Below, in pieces: positions 48,948 to 60,095 of a stretch of DNA of 64,000 nucleotides; the first letter of the stretch is position 1; the number at the start of each line of letters is the position of its first letter. The translations under genes and the position numbers were made by a program. Origin of the DNA: Spirochaetota bacterium (GTDB lineage: Bacteria; Spirochaetota; Brachyspiria; Brachyspirales; JACRPF01); NCBI GenBank assembly GCA_016214035.1, contig JACRPF010000006.1, positions 145,458 to 209,457 of the forward strand, read 5' to 3'. The notes beneath the pieces were generated by a model. The model was given only the letters and a program-made list of their open reading frames with translations. It searched no databases and was not told where the DNA came from.

Positions 48948-50153
48948 TTACAGCTTCAGGTCGGGATTGCCCGCGCCGAAATGTTTGAGCATCACAATCG
49001 GATCCGTTTCCGACGGATTATATATCTCCACACCGTCGCGCGCAGCCGATTCGCTCACGAAAAACTCGTCACTCGTCAGCTGACCGAAGCGTATCATCGA
49101 CGGTGTTTCGATGTTCCACACGCCCATCGTCCCGTGACCCTGCATCATGATAAGCCCGTACGCGGCCGCGTCCTTGATAACGACACGCTGCCCCGGCATG
49201 ACGGTCAATTCCTTCGCGCTGAACGCGTCGGAACGGTAGCATATCCACTGCTCGCTGTATCCCCGGCTTTCCATCTCTACCGGCACGGGTTTCATGAAAT
49301 GCTTCTGCGCGAACGCCGGATCGACGTTCTTCTCCCAGTCGATGACCGACATGAGATAGTCGATATTTCCAGCGCGGTCCTTCGGGGTATCCTTCCAAAG
49401 GAGCTCCTGCGGCACCACCTGGCGATTGTCGATTACCGACTGATACATGGCGAACACATCGGACGCTTTCTGCGGCTCATAGGTGCAGAGACTTCCCGGC
49501 GCATGCAGCACGCCCGGCGGTACGTCCCAACCGGTACCCGGCATGAGGCGAAAAGCCTGCGATATCGCCGTTATCCGGTTGTCGCCCTTGGTGAACGACG
49601 CGAGACAGGCGCGCACTTCGTCTTTGGTGATATGCGGCTGAAAACCGAAAAACGTATACGGAAAATCGCCGCCGTGATTGTTCACCTGCGGCGGAAAATA
49701 ATACGCCTCTGGTTTCCCGTTCTGTCCCACGAGTTTCGCGTGTTCGTCACGGTGATGGATGTGATGGGGCAGCGCCATCTGATTGTCGAAAAACTTGGAA
49801 TACATCGGCCACGCCTTATACGTATCCCACAGGCGTTTACCGATGATAGCATCCTTGAGGTCCGCCACCGCGTCGCGAAGCGTCACCTGTTCCACGCGGC
49901 TGCCGTCTTTCATGACGATAAAACTCAAGCCCTCGTTTTTCCCCGTGAGCGGCCCGTTGTCCGCCGGTGTGGTTGATGCGAACCAGCGTTCGTCGATGCC
50001 CCCGCGTTCGCCACCGAGTGCGTAATAATCATCCGGGTGAAGTTTTATTCTGCGTCCCGGTATGCAGAATGAGCGCGGCACCCAGTTCGGTGCGAGCCGT
50101 ACAATACCTTTTCCCTGTTCAAGTGCGTTCTGTGCGATTGATTTTGTCCCCAT
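48948..50153 (-). CDS. Cupin/mannose-6-phosphate isomerase-like protein
   Basis: MALPHHIHHRDEHAKLVG...PEAYYFPPQ; GWDVPPGVLHAPGSLCTYEPQ. Confidence 0.6.
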   Translation of the reverse strand: MGTKSIAQNALEQGKGIVRLAPNWVPRSFCIPGRRIKLHPDDYYALGGERGGIDERWFASTTPADNGPLTGKNEGLSFIVMKDGSRVEQVTLRDAVADLKDAIIGKRLWDTYKAWPMYSKFFDNQMALPHHIHHRDEHAKLVGQNGKPEAYYFPPQVNNHGGDFPYTFFGFQPHITKDEVRACLASFTKGDNRITAISQAFRLMPGTGWDVPPGVLHAPGSLCTYEPQKASDVFAMYQSVIDNRQVVPQELLWKDTPKDRAGNIDYLMSVIDWEKNVDPAFAQKHFMKPVPVEMESRGYSEQWICYRSDAFSAKELTVMPGQRVVIKDAAAYGLIMMQGHGTMGVWNIETPSMIRFGQLTSDEFFVSESAARDGVEIYNPSETDPIVMLKHFGAGNPDLKL

Positions 50154-50156
50154 GGT

Positions 50157-52175
50157 TCACTCCACTATTATCATTTCTATCGTTTCAAGTCGCGGAATCG
50201 TCAATGTAATGCCGCCGTTGTCGAATGTGACCGGAAGCTTTGCGCCATCCGAAACGCGCGTACAGCTTTTGGGTTTTCTGCCGTCCGGGAGCTTGATGGT
50301 CACGCTGATATCATGCACCGGAACATTCGGCTGTTCACTCTGATAATTCACAAAGCCGATGAGATACGAGTTCTCGACGGTGCTTTTGTTCACGGTTATT
50401 TCAACGCATGCGGGCGCGTTCGTTTTCATCACAATGTCCGACGGCGCATGTTCGCGAAACAGCCACGCGCCGAATTCCTGCTGCGCGTCCTGTTTGAGCG
50501 AGAGCATCGGCGATGCGAGGTAAATGCATTTCCCCTTGCCGAACTTATTGACCGTAAGTCCGGCATACCCGGTTATGACACCGGGAGGATTGCTGTGAAT
50601 GGAGGCATATTCCTTCGCGTCGGGATCGAACGCCGGTTCGACAATGCGGGCGATTACCGTTGCGGTGTCCGCCGTCACGAACGGCGCGCGTGCATGTGAC
50701 GAAACAAGCCAGCGTTTGTCGTTAAAGGAGATGTAGTGAAACTTCTTTGCATATGATTTCGCGTATGATACGCCGAACACATCGGCCAGCGCAAAATTAC
50801 CGGTGGTGTTCCCGTCAAGATCATGCAGCGACGTGTTCCCGGTGGCGATGAGCGTACCGCCGTTCTTCACGAACGCCCGTATCTTTGCGTTCTCTTCATC
50901 CGACATATACGCGATGTTGTTCATGACAATCGTCGAGAGCCCTTCATAATCCTTCGACGCCGCCGTAACGGCGCGAAACGGGATGTGATTGCGCGTGAGT
51001 ATTATCGAGGTGCCGAACAGTTCGTCCGCCGCGGGTTTATTGCCGTTCGGCGTCATGATATCGGAACTTGCATTGTCGTCGATATACGCGGCGGATGAAT
51101 AGTAAAGCGCCGTGTCACCGGTTATCACCGGTTTTAGCCGTTTCACCGTCTGCATGTACGGATCAAGCGTTTTGGCAACCGCACCGAGGCGTTCATAAAC
51201 GCTTTCCTCAAGCGTACCGTCGGGGTTGATGGCATCGATAAAAAAATACGCGCCTGAGTTCGCGAGCGTGGTTGCCGCTTCGACGGTAAGTTCCGCCTCG
51301 GACTTCATCGACGTGTGGTCGCGGAGATTTACGCAGCGGCTTGTCATGAACTCGTACGGCATATTCTTCGTCGCCGCCGCAAGCACCTTGGTTCCGATGA
51401 CATGCTGATATTTTCCGCCGTAAAAATCACCCGATGTGTAATCGCACGCATCGGCGATGCCGAGTGAATATCCGTTCATCCATCCGTGCATTATCGTCGA
51501 TGTCTGATGCGTGACCGTCATATCCTTCTTCGATTTGATGAATGCCGATATCTCCTGCGTGAACGACGCCATCGAGCGTTCACGAAAACGCTGAAACGAC
51601 ACCCACTCCTTATCCTTCCAGTCGATTTTCTCAGGAATCTCTTTTCCGGTTTCCTTCAGATACTTGGCGCGGCAGCTCGGGCACACGCAGATGCCGGGCC
51701 AGAATGTCATGTCATTGAAAATGCCGTCAACATCATATGCGATGACCTCGCCTATCTGCGCACGCGTGAATGCGCGGTACTCGTCGTTGTTCGGGCAGCT
51801 CCACCAGTACCGGCCGCCGTGCTGCTTGCCGTTCGCATGCGTCACACGCCACGCGGGGTTCGTCTTCGCCGAATGGTTATGGTAGATGCTCGTGTAATAC
51901 GCCACGGGAACGATGCCGGCTTTCCGCATGAGGTTCACCGTCTCGCCGAAGATATCGCGACCCTTGAGGTTTTTGTGCATATGCCCCACTTTGGTGGGAT
52001 AGTACGCGTTGCCGTTATGACAGAGCGCGTATATCATCGCCGAGTCCACACCGGCCTTTTTCGCCATGGCGACATAGTTCACCGGATTGAACTTTGTCAT
52101 GAACGACGGGTCATCCTCAGTGATGTGGTTGTCGATCAGGAGACGTGCGTAGCTGTTTTTGTACCAGTCGTTCAT
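50157..52175 (-). CDS. Glycoside hydrolase with beta-galactosidase-trimerisation-like domain (GH42/GH151-like)
   Basis: VDGIFNDMTFWPGICVCPSCRAKYLKETGKEIP; YEGLSTIVMNNIAYMSDEENAKIRAFVKNGGTLIATG; GGAGG SD before ATG 52175. Confidence 0.7.
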   Translation of the reverse strand: MNDWYKNSYARLLIDNHITEDDPSFMTKFNPVNYVAMAKKAGVDSAMIYALCHNGNAYYPTKVGHMHKNLKGRDIFGETVNLMRKAGIVPVAYYTSIYHNHSAKTNPAWRVTHANGKQHGGRYWWSCPNNDEYRAFTRAQIGEVIAYDVDGIFNDMTFWPGICVCPSCRAKYLKETGKEIPEKIDWKDKEWVSFQRFRERSMASFTQEISAFIKSKKDMTVTHQTSTIMHGWMNGYSLGIADACDYTSGDFYGGKYQHVIGTKVLAAATKNMPYEFMTSRCVNLRDHTSMKSEAELTVEAATTLANSGAYFFIDAINPDGTLEESVYERLGAVAKTLDPYMQTVKRLKPVITGDTALYYSSAAYIDDNASSDIMTPNGNKPAADELFGTSIILTRNHIPFRAVTAASKDYEGLSTIVMNNIAYMSDEENAKIRAFVKNGGTLIATGNTSLHDLDGNTTGNFALADVFGVSYAKSYAKKFHYISFNDKRWLVSSHARAPFVTADTATVIARIVEPAFDPDAKEYASIHSNPPGVITGYAGLTVNKFGKGKCIYLASPMLSLKQDAQQEFGAWLFREHAPSDIVMKTNAPACVEITVNKSTVENSYLIGFVNYQSEQPNVPVHDISVTIKLPDGRKPKSCTRVSDGAKLPVTFDNGGITLTIPRLETIEMIIVE

Positions 52176-52232
52176 GATAGCCTCCATGGCGCTCATTCAA
52201 TTGCATACATAGTAAGCCGATAGCGTATAAAA

Positions 52233-53033
52233 GTGAATAGACAAAAGATTTTCCGGATGGACAAAGTTGCGATAATGCCATACACTATCTGCATGAATAA
52301 CGTCATCGCTATAGGCAAATCCAGCAATATTACCTCATATCCGGCGCATACGCACGGCGTATGGGAAGTGGTACTATATTGCAAGGGAACGGGGACCGCC
52401 TGGAGCGGTGACCGCGAGATATCCTTCGAAGCGGGTACGTTCATCGTCAATCCGCCGGGTATACCGCACCGCGAATTCGCGCCCGACGGCTACGTCAATA
52501 TCGCCATGCTCGTCAACGAATGTCCGTTCCCGCCGGAAGCCGCCGTTGTCGTGAAAGACCCCGAACACGCGCCGATGAACACGCTCATGGAGCTCATCAA
52601 CCGGGAGTATCACCTGAAGCGCGACCGCTGGCAGACCACCTGTGATGAACTGTTCGGAACGCTCATGCACTACATACGCGGCGAGATGAACCGCGAAACC
52701 GATGACCCTGTCGTTGAAAAGATCAAAAACATGCTCGTGGACAATATTCATAATCCGCAATTCACGGTGAAACACGCGCTTACGGATATCCCCCTCTCGC
52801 GTTTCCATGCGATGACGCTCTTCAGAAAAAAGACCGGACGTTCGCCGATGCAGTATCTCATCGACCTCCGCATGCGGCTTGCGGTGCAGCTCCTGCGTAC
52901 CACCACCCTGTCGGTGCAGGAAATCAGCAGTCAAACAGGATTCGAGGACCCGTACTATTTTTCTCGGCTGTTCGCGAAAAAGAACGGAAGTTCACCTGCT
53001 ATTTACCGGAAAAAGATCGCGACAAAGCGGTAA
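52233..53033 (+). CDS. AraC family transcriptional regulator
   Basis: Cupin N-terminus; LSVQEISSQTGFEDPYYFSRLFAKKNGSSPAIYRKK. Confidence 0.9.
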   Translation: MNRQKIFRMDKVAIMPYTICMNNVIAIGKSSNITSYPAHTHGVWEVVLYCKGTGTAWSGDREISFEAGTFIVNPPGIPHREFAPDGYVNIAMLVNECPFPPEAAVVVKDPEHAPMNTLMELINREYHLKRDRWQTTCDELFGTLMHYIRGEMNRETDDPVVEKIKNMLVDNIHNPQFTVKHALTDIPLSRFHAMTLFRKKTGRSPMQYLIDLRMRLAVQLLRTTTLSVQEISSQTGFEDPYYFSRLFAKKNGSSPAIYRKKIATKR

Positions 53034-53097
53034 GCCCCGAGTTGCCTGTCGTTATTAGACTATGGCAATGCTGAAACGAATGTGATATTGCCCCTTC

Positions 53098-54273
53098 TCA
53101 AAACGGCCCCTTTCTCCCCGGCGTATATTTCTTGAGCGTGGCAACGACGGTTATCGTATAATCCTTGAGTTTGAACGCCGGGATGACCGCCTTCACCGGA
53201 AAAAAGCCGTACTGTTTCGCCAGATATATCGTAATACCGGTCTTCACATCCTTCGCGGTAATCGCATCCACGCGCTTGAATTTCCCCTTCATGGCAACAT
53301 CCACATAGCCTTCGTCATGAAAAACGATATTAAGTTCCCGCTGTTCACCCCGGTCGGCCACCCAGTTGAGTATGAACGGTTTCGTTTTGTCGACCACGCG
53401 CAGCAGATAGAGAAGCGTGATGATGTCATAGGAGTTGTACGACGCCATCTCGTACCGCCTGCCGTCCGGCGAGTTCTTATTGTAGTAGATGCCGTAGCCC
53501 TTGTCGGAATAATAGATATTGGTGACGTAGTCGAAGTACTGTCCCTCACGCACCTTTTTCTCTATCTTGTATGTCTGAAACGTCTGTGCGTCGAACCACG
53601 AGTAAAAGACGTCATGCAGCGTGTAGAGATCGGAAATCGCCTCAAGCGAACTGGTCTCCGCCTGCGCCACGAACACGCGCCTGCCGTTAATCGACGCAAT
53701 GTCGGTAAGCTCAATGCTCACCATGCCCACGACGCCGCGCACCGCCGGAAGTTCATCGATGACCACCTCCACCTCGTAGACAATCGTCTCGCCGATGTCG
53801 AAGGGAATGACATACCGGTTGGTATTGCTGACATTGGACACCGCATTAGTGCCGGCCATGCCGGTGATGTCTGAAATATTCGTTTCATTCGTCGCGGCGG
53901 GGATTGCCGCAACGGCATTGGTCTGAACGGGAGGAGCGGGTTTCTGAAACAGGAGCGATTCGTCGATCGCGCTCACCGTGAATTTCTCAACGATGAGTTC
54001 TCCGGCCGCGTTCGTGCTCTCGTTGCTGTCGGCAGCATCGGTCTTCTTTTTTCTATGTCCGCCGAGTATGGACACGATGATGCGGTTCTCACCGATGCGG
54101 TCAAGCCCCGTGTCGGGCGGTCCGAACATCACGCGATCCGCCGAACGGAATACGATGAAATGGATGATGATAGAAAGTACGATATAAAAGACGATGCTTC
54201 CGGTAAGCGCCTTGAGTATGCGTTTCACATGCGGCAGCATGGAATGAAGTACTTCATGGACACGCCGCAGCAC
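53098..54273 (-). CDS. DUF3108-like protein
   Basis: PFDIGETIVYEVEVVIDELPAVRGVVGMVSIELTDI ... VAQAETSS; N-terminal TM. Confidence 0.6.
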   Translation of the reverse strand: MLRRVHEVLHSMLPHVKRILKALTGSIVFYIVLSIIIHFIVFRSADRVMFGPPDTGLDRIGENRIIVSILGGHRKKKTDAADSNESTNAAGELIVEKFTVSAIDESLLFQKPAPPVQTNAVAAIPAATNETNISDITGMAGTNAVSNVSNTNRYVIPFDIGETIVYEVEVVIDELPAVRGVVGMVSIELTDIASINGRRVFVAQAETSSLEAISDLYTLHDVFYSWFDAQTFQTYKIEKKVREGQYFDYVTNIYYSDKGYGIYYNKNSPDGRRYEMASYNSYDIITLLYLLRVVDKTKPFILNWVADRGEQRELNIVFHDEGYVDVAMKGKFKRVDAITAKDVKTGITIYLAKQYGFFPVKAVIPAFKLKDYTITVVATLKKYTPGRKGPF

Positions 54274-54291
54274 CGGTTCGTCCGTATGCGA

Positions 54292-54624
54292 TCAGTTCGG
54301 ACTGCCGGGTTCTATCTCTTTGACACCGGCCTTCTTCGCGCTCTCGATAAGCCATTTGCCGATGGAGTACGCTATATCGGGTCTGAGTTCCATACCCACC
54401 TGCACCTCGCGTATGGTGCGTTCGCCGCTGCGGCTCACCTCGATGACGGTACCCGGCGACACCTGCAGTTTCACCGATTCGGGTATGTCTTTTTTCTCCA
54501 CATAACAGTCGACAACAAGATTTCCCGCGGCGTTCAGTCCGCCCCACACGCCGGTAATCGGCACCATGCGGTAATCCTTCGACTTCGTAAAGTGAATGAC
54601 GATCTCGTTTATTTTATCATCCAT
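54292..54624 (-). CDS. Hypothetical protein (110 aa)
   Basis: Complete ORF in operon-like arrangement. Confidence 0.55.
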   Translation of the reverse strand: MDDKINEIVIHFTKSKDYRMVPITGVWGGLNAAGNLVVDCYVEKKDIPESVKLQVSPGTVIEVSRSGERTIREVQVGMELRPDIAYSIGKWLIESAKKAGVKEIEPGSPN

Positions 54625-54648
54625 ACTGCGCCCCTCCCGGTGCGTGTT

Positions 54649-55320
54649 TCATTTTCCGCCGGCACCATTCCATGAAAACCCGATGGCGTCCAGGAACGCG
54701 GTAGCCAGCACCATGGAACCGATATGATTCGGATGTATCCTGTCCCATGCGATATTCGCCGAATGCATATGCGCCAGAACGCGGTTGAACGCGGCCTGCG
54801 TGTCCACCGCGATGGCGTCATATTTTTGAGCCGTTTTTTTCACGATGGCGCCGTATTCGTCCATGCGTTTTCGCATCGCGTCGGCGGTATTGGCTTCCAT
54901 GTAATACGGCGTCATAAGCACAAGCCCGTTGAGCATCGGGCGCGTGTCCCGCACGAGACGTTCTAGTGTCGCGCCGTATTCGTCGGGGAGCACATGACGC
55001 TCGGTCTGGCGGAAACTGTCGAACTGCCGCCACACATCATTGACGCCTATCATCACGGAAAGCCAGTCGGGCTTGAGATCGATGACATCCGTCTGCCAGC
55101 GCGCGGCGAGGTCGCGTACGGTATTACCCGAAGTCCCTCGATTGGTCACGCGTATCGCATGCGCCGGATAATGAGTCATGAGAAGCGCGTCCACCTGCGC
55201 CACATAGCCGCCCCAGCCGCGACCAATGCCTTCATGCTGGCCTTCGCCTGCGGGCGTGCGTCCATGATCGGTGACCGAATCTCCGATCATCACCAGCCGA
55301 GAATGAGGTTTTATCAGCAT
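54649..55320 (-). CDS. SGNH/GDSL hydrolase family protein
   Basis: RLVMIGDSVTDHGR; NRGTSGNTVRDL; VMIGVNDVW; WDRIHPNHIG. Confidence 0.88.
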   Translation of the reverse strand: MLIKPHSRLVMIGDSVTDHGRTPAGEGQHEGIGRGWGGYVAQVDALLMTHYPAHAIRVTNRGTSGNTVRDLAARWQTDVIDLKPDWLSVMIGVNDVWRQFDSFRQTERHVLPDEYGATLERLVRDTRPMLNGLVLMTPYYMEANTADAMRKRMDEYGAIVKKTAQKYDAIAVDTQAAFNRVLAHMHSANIAWDRIHPNHIGSMVLATAFLDAIGFSWNGAGGK

Positions 55321-55333
55321 GCAACTTTCCGGC

Positions 55334-56995
55334 TTACAACGGGAATACCGCGCCCTTGTCGGCGGATGAAACCATCTTCGCGTAGCGTGCCATGTAACCT
55401 TCTTTTATCTTCGGTTCACGCGGCTTGATATTCGCCAGACGATTCTTTATCTCATCATCGGAGACTTCAAGCGTTATCTTCTTCGCGGGTATGTCGATAG
55501 ATATCATGTCACCTTCATTAACCGCGGCGATGGGGCCGCCGAGCGCCGCTTCCGGCGAGACGTGTCCGATGGACGATCCGCGCGTTGCGCCCGAGAAGCG
55601 CCCGTCGGTGATGAGCGCAACATGTTCGCCGAGACCAACACCGGCGATGTTCGCCGTGGGAGAGAGCATCTCGCGCATGCCGGGGCCGCCGGCGGGACCT
55701 TCATAGCGAATGACGATGACGTCGCCCTTGACTATCTTGCCGCCGAGTATCGCTTTACATGCGGATTCCTCACTTTCAAATACGCGCGCGGGACCGCGGT
55801 GTTTCAGCATCGATTCGGCAACCGCGGCCTGCTTGACCACCGAGCCCTTCGGTGCGAGATTTCCGAACAGCACCGCAAGTCCGCCGTCCTTGTGCACCGG
55901 CTTATCTATGGGGCGTATCACCGCGGTATTACGGTTCCTGAAATGCTTGAGATTGGCGCCGAGCGATTTGCCGGTCACGGTGAGCGCATTTGTCTTCAGC
56001 AGTTTTTTCTTGATAAGCTCGCTCATCACGCCGTATACGCCGCCTGCCTGATAGAGATCTTCCATATGATGCATTCCCGCCGGAGCGAGCGAGCACAGAT
56101 GCGGCGTCCGTTCGCTGACCTTGTTGAACAAATCAAGCGTTATGGGCACGCGTGCATAATGCGCGATGGCAGGGATATGCAGCGCCGTGTTCGACGATCC
56201 GCCGATGGCCATATCAACCGTTATCGCGTTGAGGATAGCGTCTTTCGTAAGTATCTGCGACGGGCGTATGTTCTTTTTGACGAGTTCCATGATCTGCATG
56301 CCTGTGTGCTTCGCGAGCCGTATGCGTTCCGAATACACCGCGGGCACCGTGCCGTTGAACGGGAGCGATATACCGAGCGCTTCGGAGAGACAGTTCATCG
56401 AGTTCGCGGTGAAAAGTCCCGAGCATGAACCCGCGGACGGACACGCGCACATCTCAAGCTCCTCAAGATCTTCCACCTTCATCTTGCCGGAAGCCACTTT
56501 GCCGACAGCCTCGAACATCTTGTCGAGACCGAGCGCCTCGCCGTTCGACTGACCCGCGAGCATCGGTCCGCCGGAAACGAGTATGGACGGTATATCCAGA
56601 CGCGCCATCGCGATTATCATGCCCGGCACCACTTTATCGCAGTTGGGGATGAATACTAAGCCGTCGAACGGATGACCCTTCGCGACTATCTCGCAGCTGT
56701 CGGCGATGAGTTCACGGCTGCCGAGCGAATATTTCATGCCGTCATGATTCATGGCAAGCCCATCGCACACGCCGATGGTGGAGAACTCAAGCGGAGTTCC
56801 GCCCGCCATGCGTATCCCGGCCTTTACGGCCTCAACAAGCTTGTCAAGGTGAATGTGCCCGGGGATTATCTCATTTGCCGAATTGGCGATGCCGATGATA
56901 GGCCGGCTTATTTCTTCTTTGGTAAGACCGAGTGAATATAACAATGACCGGTGCGGGGCTTTTTCAACGCCTTTTTTCATCATGTCGCTGCGCAT
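55334..56995 (-). CDS. ilvD: Dihydroxy-acid dehydratase
   Basis: [63 protein letters not shown]. Confidence 0.95.
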   Translation of the reverse strand: MRSDMMKKGVEKAPHRSLLYSLGLTKEEISRPIIGIANSANEIIPGHIHLDKLVEAVKAGIRMAGGTPLEFSTIGVCDGLAMNHDGMKYSLGSRELIADSCEIVAKGHPFDGLVFIPNCDKVVPGMIIAMARLDIPSILVSGGPMLAGQSNGEALGLDKMFEAVGKVASGKMKVEDLEELEMCACPSAGSCSGLFTANSMNCLSEALGISLPFNGTVPAVYSERIRLAKHTGMQIMELVKKNIRPSQILTKDAILNAITVDMAIGGSSNTALHIPAIAHYARVPITLDLFNKVSERTPHLCSLAPAGMHHMEDLYQAGGVYGVMSELIKKKLLKTNALTVTGKSLGANLKHFRNRNTAVIRPIDKPVHKDGGLAVLFGNLAPKGSVVKQAAVAESMLKHRGPARVFESEESACKAILGGKIVKGDVIVIRYEGPAGGPGMREMLSPTANIAGVGLGEHVALITDGRFSGATRGSSIGHVSPEAALGGPIAAVNEGDMISIDIPAKKITLEVSDDEIKNRLANIKPREPKIKEGYMARYAKMVSSADKGAVFPL

Positions 56996-57066
56996 ACAAT
57001 TCTCCTGAAAAATGATTGTAAAAGTATATTCATTTTACTGTAAAAGTAAAGTTCTACTGCAGGAAA

Positions 57067-58413
<1,347 letters not shown>

Positions 58414-58944
58414 TTATTTGGTTTCAATATAAACTGCATCAACGCCGTCGGTCTCGTCAAGCTTCACATTGACGATATCGCCGGGATTCACGGCCGGTCT
58501 CATGCCCACATAATCGGGGCTGAGCGGAAGCTCATGATTGTCGCGGTCGAGAAGCACAAGAAGCCGTATCAGCGCGGGTCTCCCGTACGCGAAAAGCGCA
58601 TCCATCGCCGCACGCACCGTGCGTCCGGTATAAAAAACATCGTCGATGAGCATGATGCGCTTGTCGGTAATGTCGAATGCGATATCCGTCTGCTTCACTT
58701 CGGGGAGTTCCGCACGGCGGCTCAGGTCGTCGCGATAGAACGTGATGTCAAGGGCGCCCATGGGTATCTCGATATCCGCCGACTGCGCGATGATCGCGGC
58801 GAGCCGCTTCATGATGATATCACCGCGCGAACGTATGCCTACGAACACGAAGTCCTTCAGCCGGTTCTCTTTTTCGATGAGCTGAAGCGCGAGACGTTTG
58901 AGCGTCACATCCATCTGCGACGCGTTCATGATCTCCTTTCTCAT
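58414..58944 (-). CDS. pyrR: PyrR bifunctional regulator/uracil phosphoribosyltransferase
   Basis: FVFVGIRSRGDIIMKRLA; MLIDDVFYTGRTVRAAMDAL. Confidence 0.92.
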   Translation of the reverse strand: MRKEIMNASQMDVTLKRLALQLIEKENRLKDFVFVGIRSRGDIIMKRLAAIIAQSADIEIPMGALDITFYRDDLSRRAELPEVKQTDIAFDITDKRIMLIDDVFYTGRTVRAAMDALFAYGRPALIRLLVLLDRDNHELPLSPDYVGMRPAVNPGDIVNVKLDETDGVDAVYIETK

Positions 58945-59960
58945 TCGATGAAACCGTCACCCTTGCCGCGCACCACCGACCCGATGATGCGCGGTGCAAG
59001 CCGGAATGTCTTCAGGGTGCGTGTAATGGCGGCAACATTCTTCTTTGAAGCGATAAGCACCATACCGATGCCGTTATTGAACGTCTCAGTCATACCCATA
59101 TCGCTGATGCAGCCCTGTTCCTGAATAAAACGGAATATCCCTTTCGGCGACACTTCGCTTTTCATGAATGCGAGGCCCACATTATCAGGTATGACGCGCG
59201 TGGCGTTGCCGAGAAGCCCGCCGCCCGTGATATGCGCCGCTGCCTTGATGAGTTTTCTGCCGGTGAGCGCGAGGAGCGCCTTCACATAAATCGTTGTCGG
59301 CTCAATGAGCATGGCGCCGAGTGAACGCTTGAAACCGTAGTTCTTTTTCAAGTCGAGTTTCGCCGTCTCGATGACTTTGCGTATGAGCGAATAACCGTTC
59401 GAATGAAAACCGCTCGACGGAATACCGATGAGCACGTCGCCCTGAACGATATCCTTGCGCGGCAGTATCTCTTTTTTCTCGGCGACACCCACGGCGAATC
59501 CTGCGAGATCGTACTCGCCTTTTTTATACATATCGGGGAGTTCCGCTGTTTCGCCGCCCACGAGTGCGCATCCGGCCAGTTTACAGCCGTCGACGATGCC
59601 TTTGATGACAGTTTCATACGGTATCGACGAAAGGGAACCCATCGCGATGTAATCGAGAAAGAACAGCGGCCGTCCGCCGGTAGTGACCACGTCATTCACG
59701 CACATGGCCACGAGGTCGATGCCCACCGTATCGTGTTTCCCGATCATTGAGGCGAGCAGGAGTTTTGTTCCCACGCCGTCGGTGCCTGACACCATCACCG
59801 GATCCTTGTACTTCCGGTCGAAACCCACGAGCGATGCGAAGCCGCCGATGGGCGTGAGCACCTGCTTCGTATATGTCGACTTGACGTTCTTTTTTATCCG
59901 TTCGATAAGTTCGTCCGCGTATTCGATGTCGACGCCGGCTTTTTTGTAGGAGAGGCTCAT
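58941..59960 (-). CDS. purM: Phosphoribosylformylglycinamidine cyclo-ligase
   Basis: MSLSYKKAGVDIEYADELIERIK; VSGTDGVGTKLLLA; AHITGGGLLGNATRVIP. Confidence 0.95.
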   Translation of the reverse strand: MSLSYKKAGVDIEYADELIERIKKNVKSTYTKQVLTPIGGFASLVGFDRKYKDPVMVSGTDGVGTKLLLASMIGKHDTVGIDLVAMCVNDVVTTGGRPLFFLDYIAMGSLSSIPYETVIKGIVDGCKLAGCALVGGETAELPDMYKKGEYDLAGFAVGVAEKKEILPRKDIVQGDVLIGIPSSGFHSNGYSLIRKVIETAKLDLKKNYGFKRSLGAMLIEPTTIYVKALLALTGRKLIKAAAHITGGGLLGNATRVIPDNVGLAFMKSEVSPKGIFRFIQEQGCISDMGMTETFNNGIGMVLIASKKNVAAITRTLKTFRLAPRIIGSVVRGKGDGFIE

Positions 59961-60058
59961 GTGTATCCTTCTTTGCCGTATTGTATTTCGCAACGGCACA
60001 CATGATTATATCAGTTGAGGTGAAAAAATCAAATTATGGTTGTTTTTATAACTAACAC

Positions 60059-60086
60059 GCAGGCGCGGTTATATAACCGCGCCTGC
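60059..60086. repeat. Perfect 28-nt palindrome (copy 3 of GGCGCGGT family)
   Basis: GCAGGCGCGGTTAT|ATAACCGCGCCTGC, about 10 bp beyond the stop of the decarboxylase gene. Confidence 0.92.
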
Positions 60087-60095
60087 TGAGAATCT

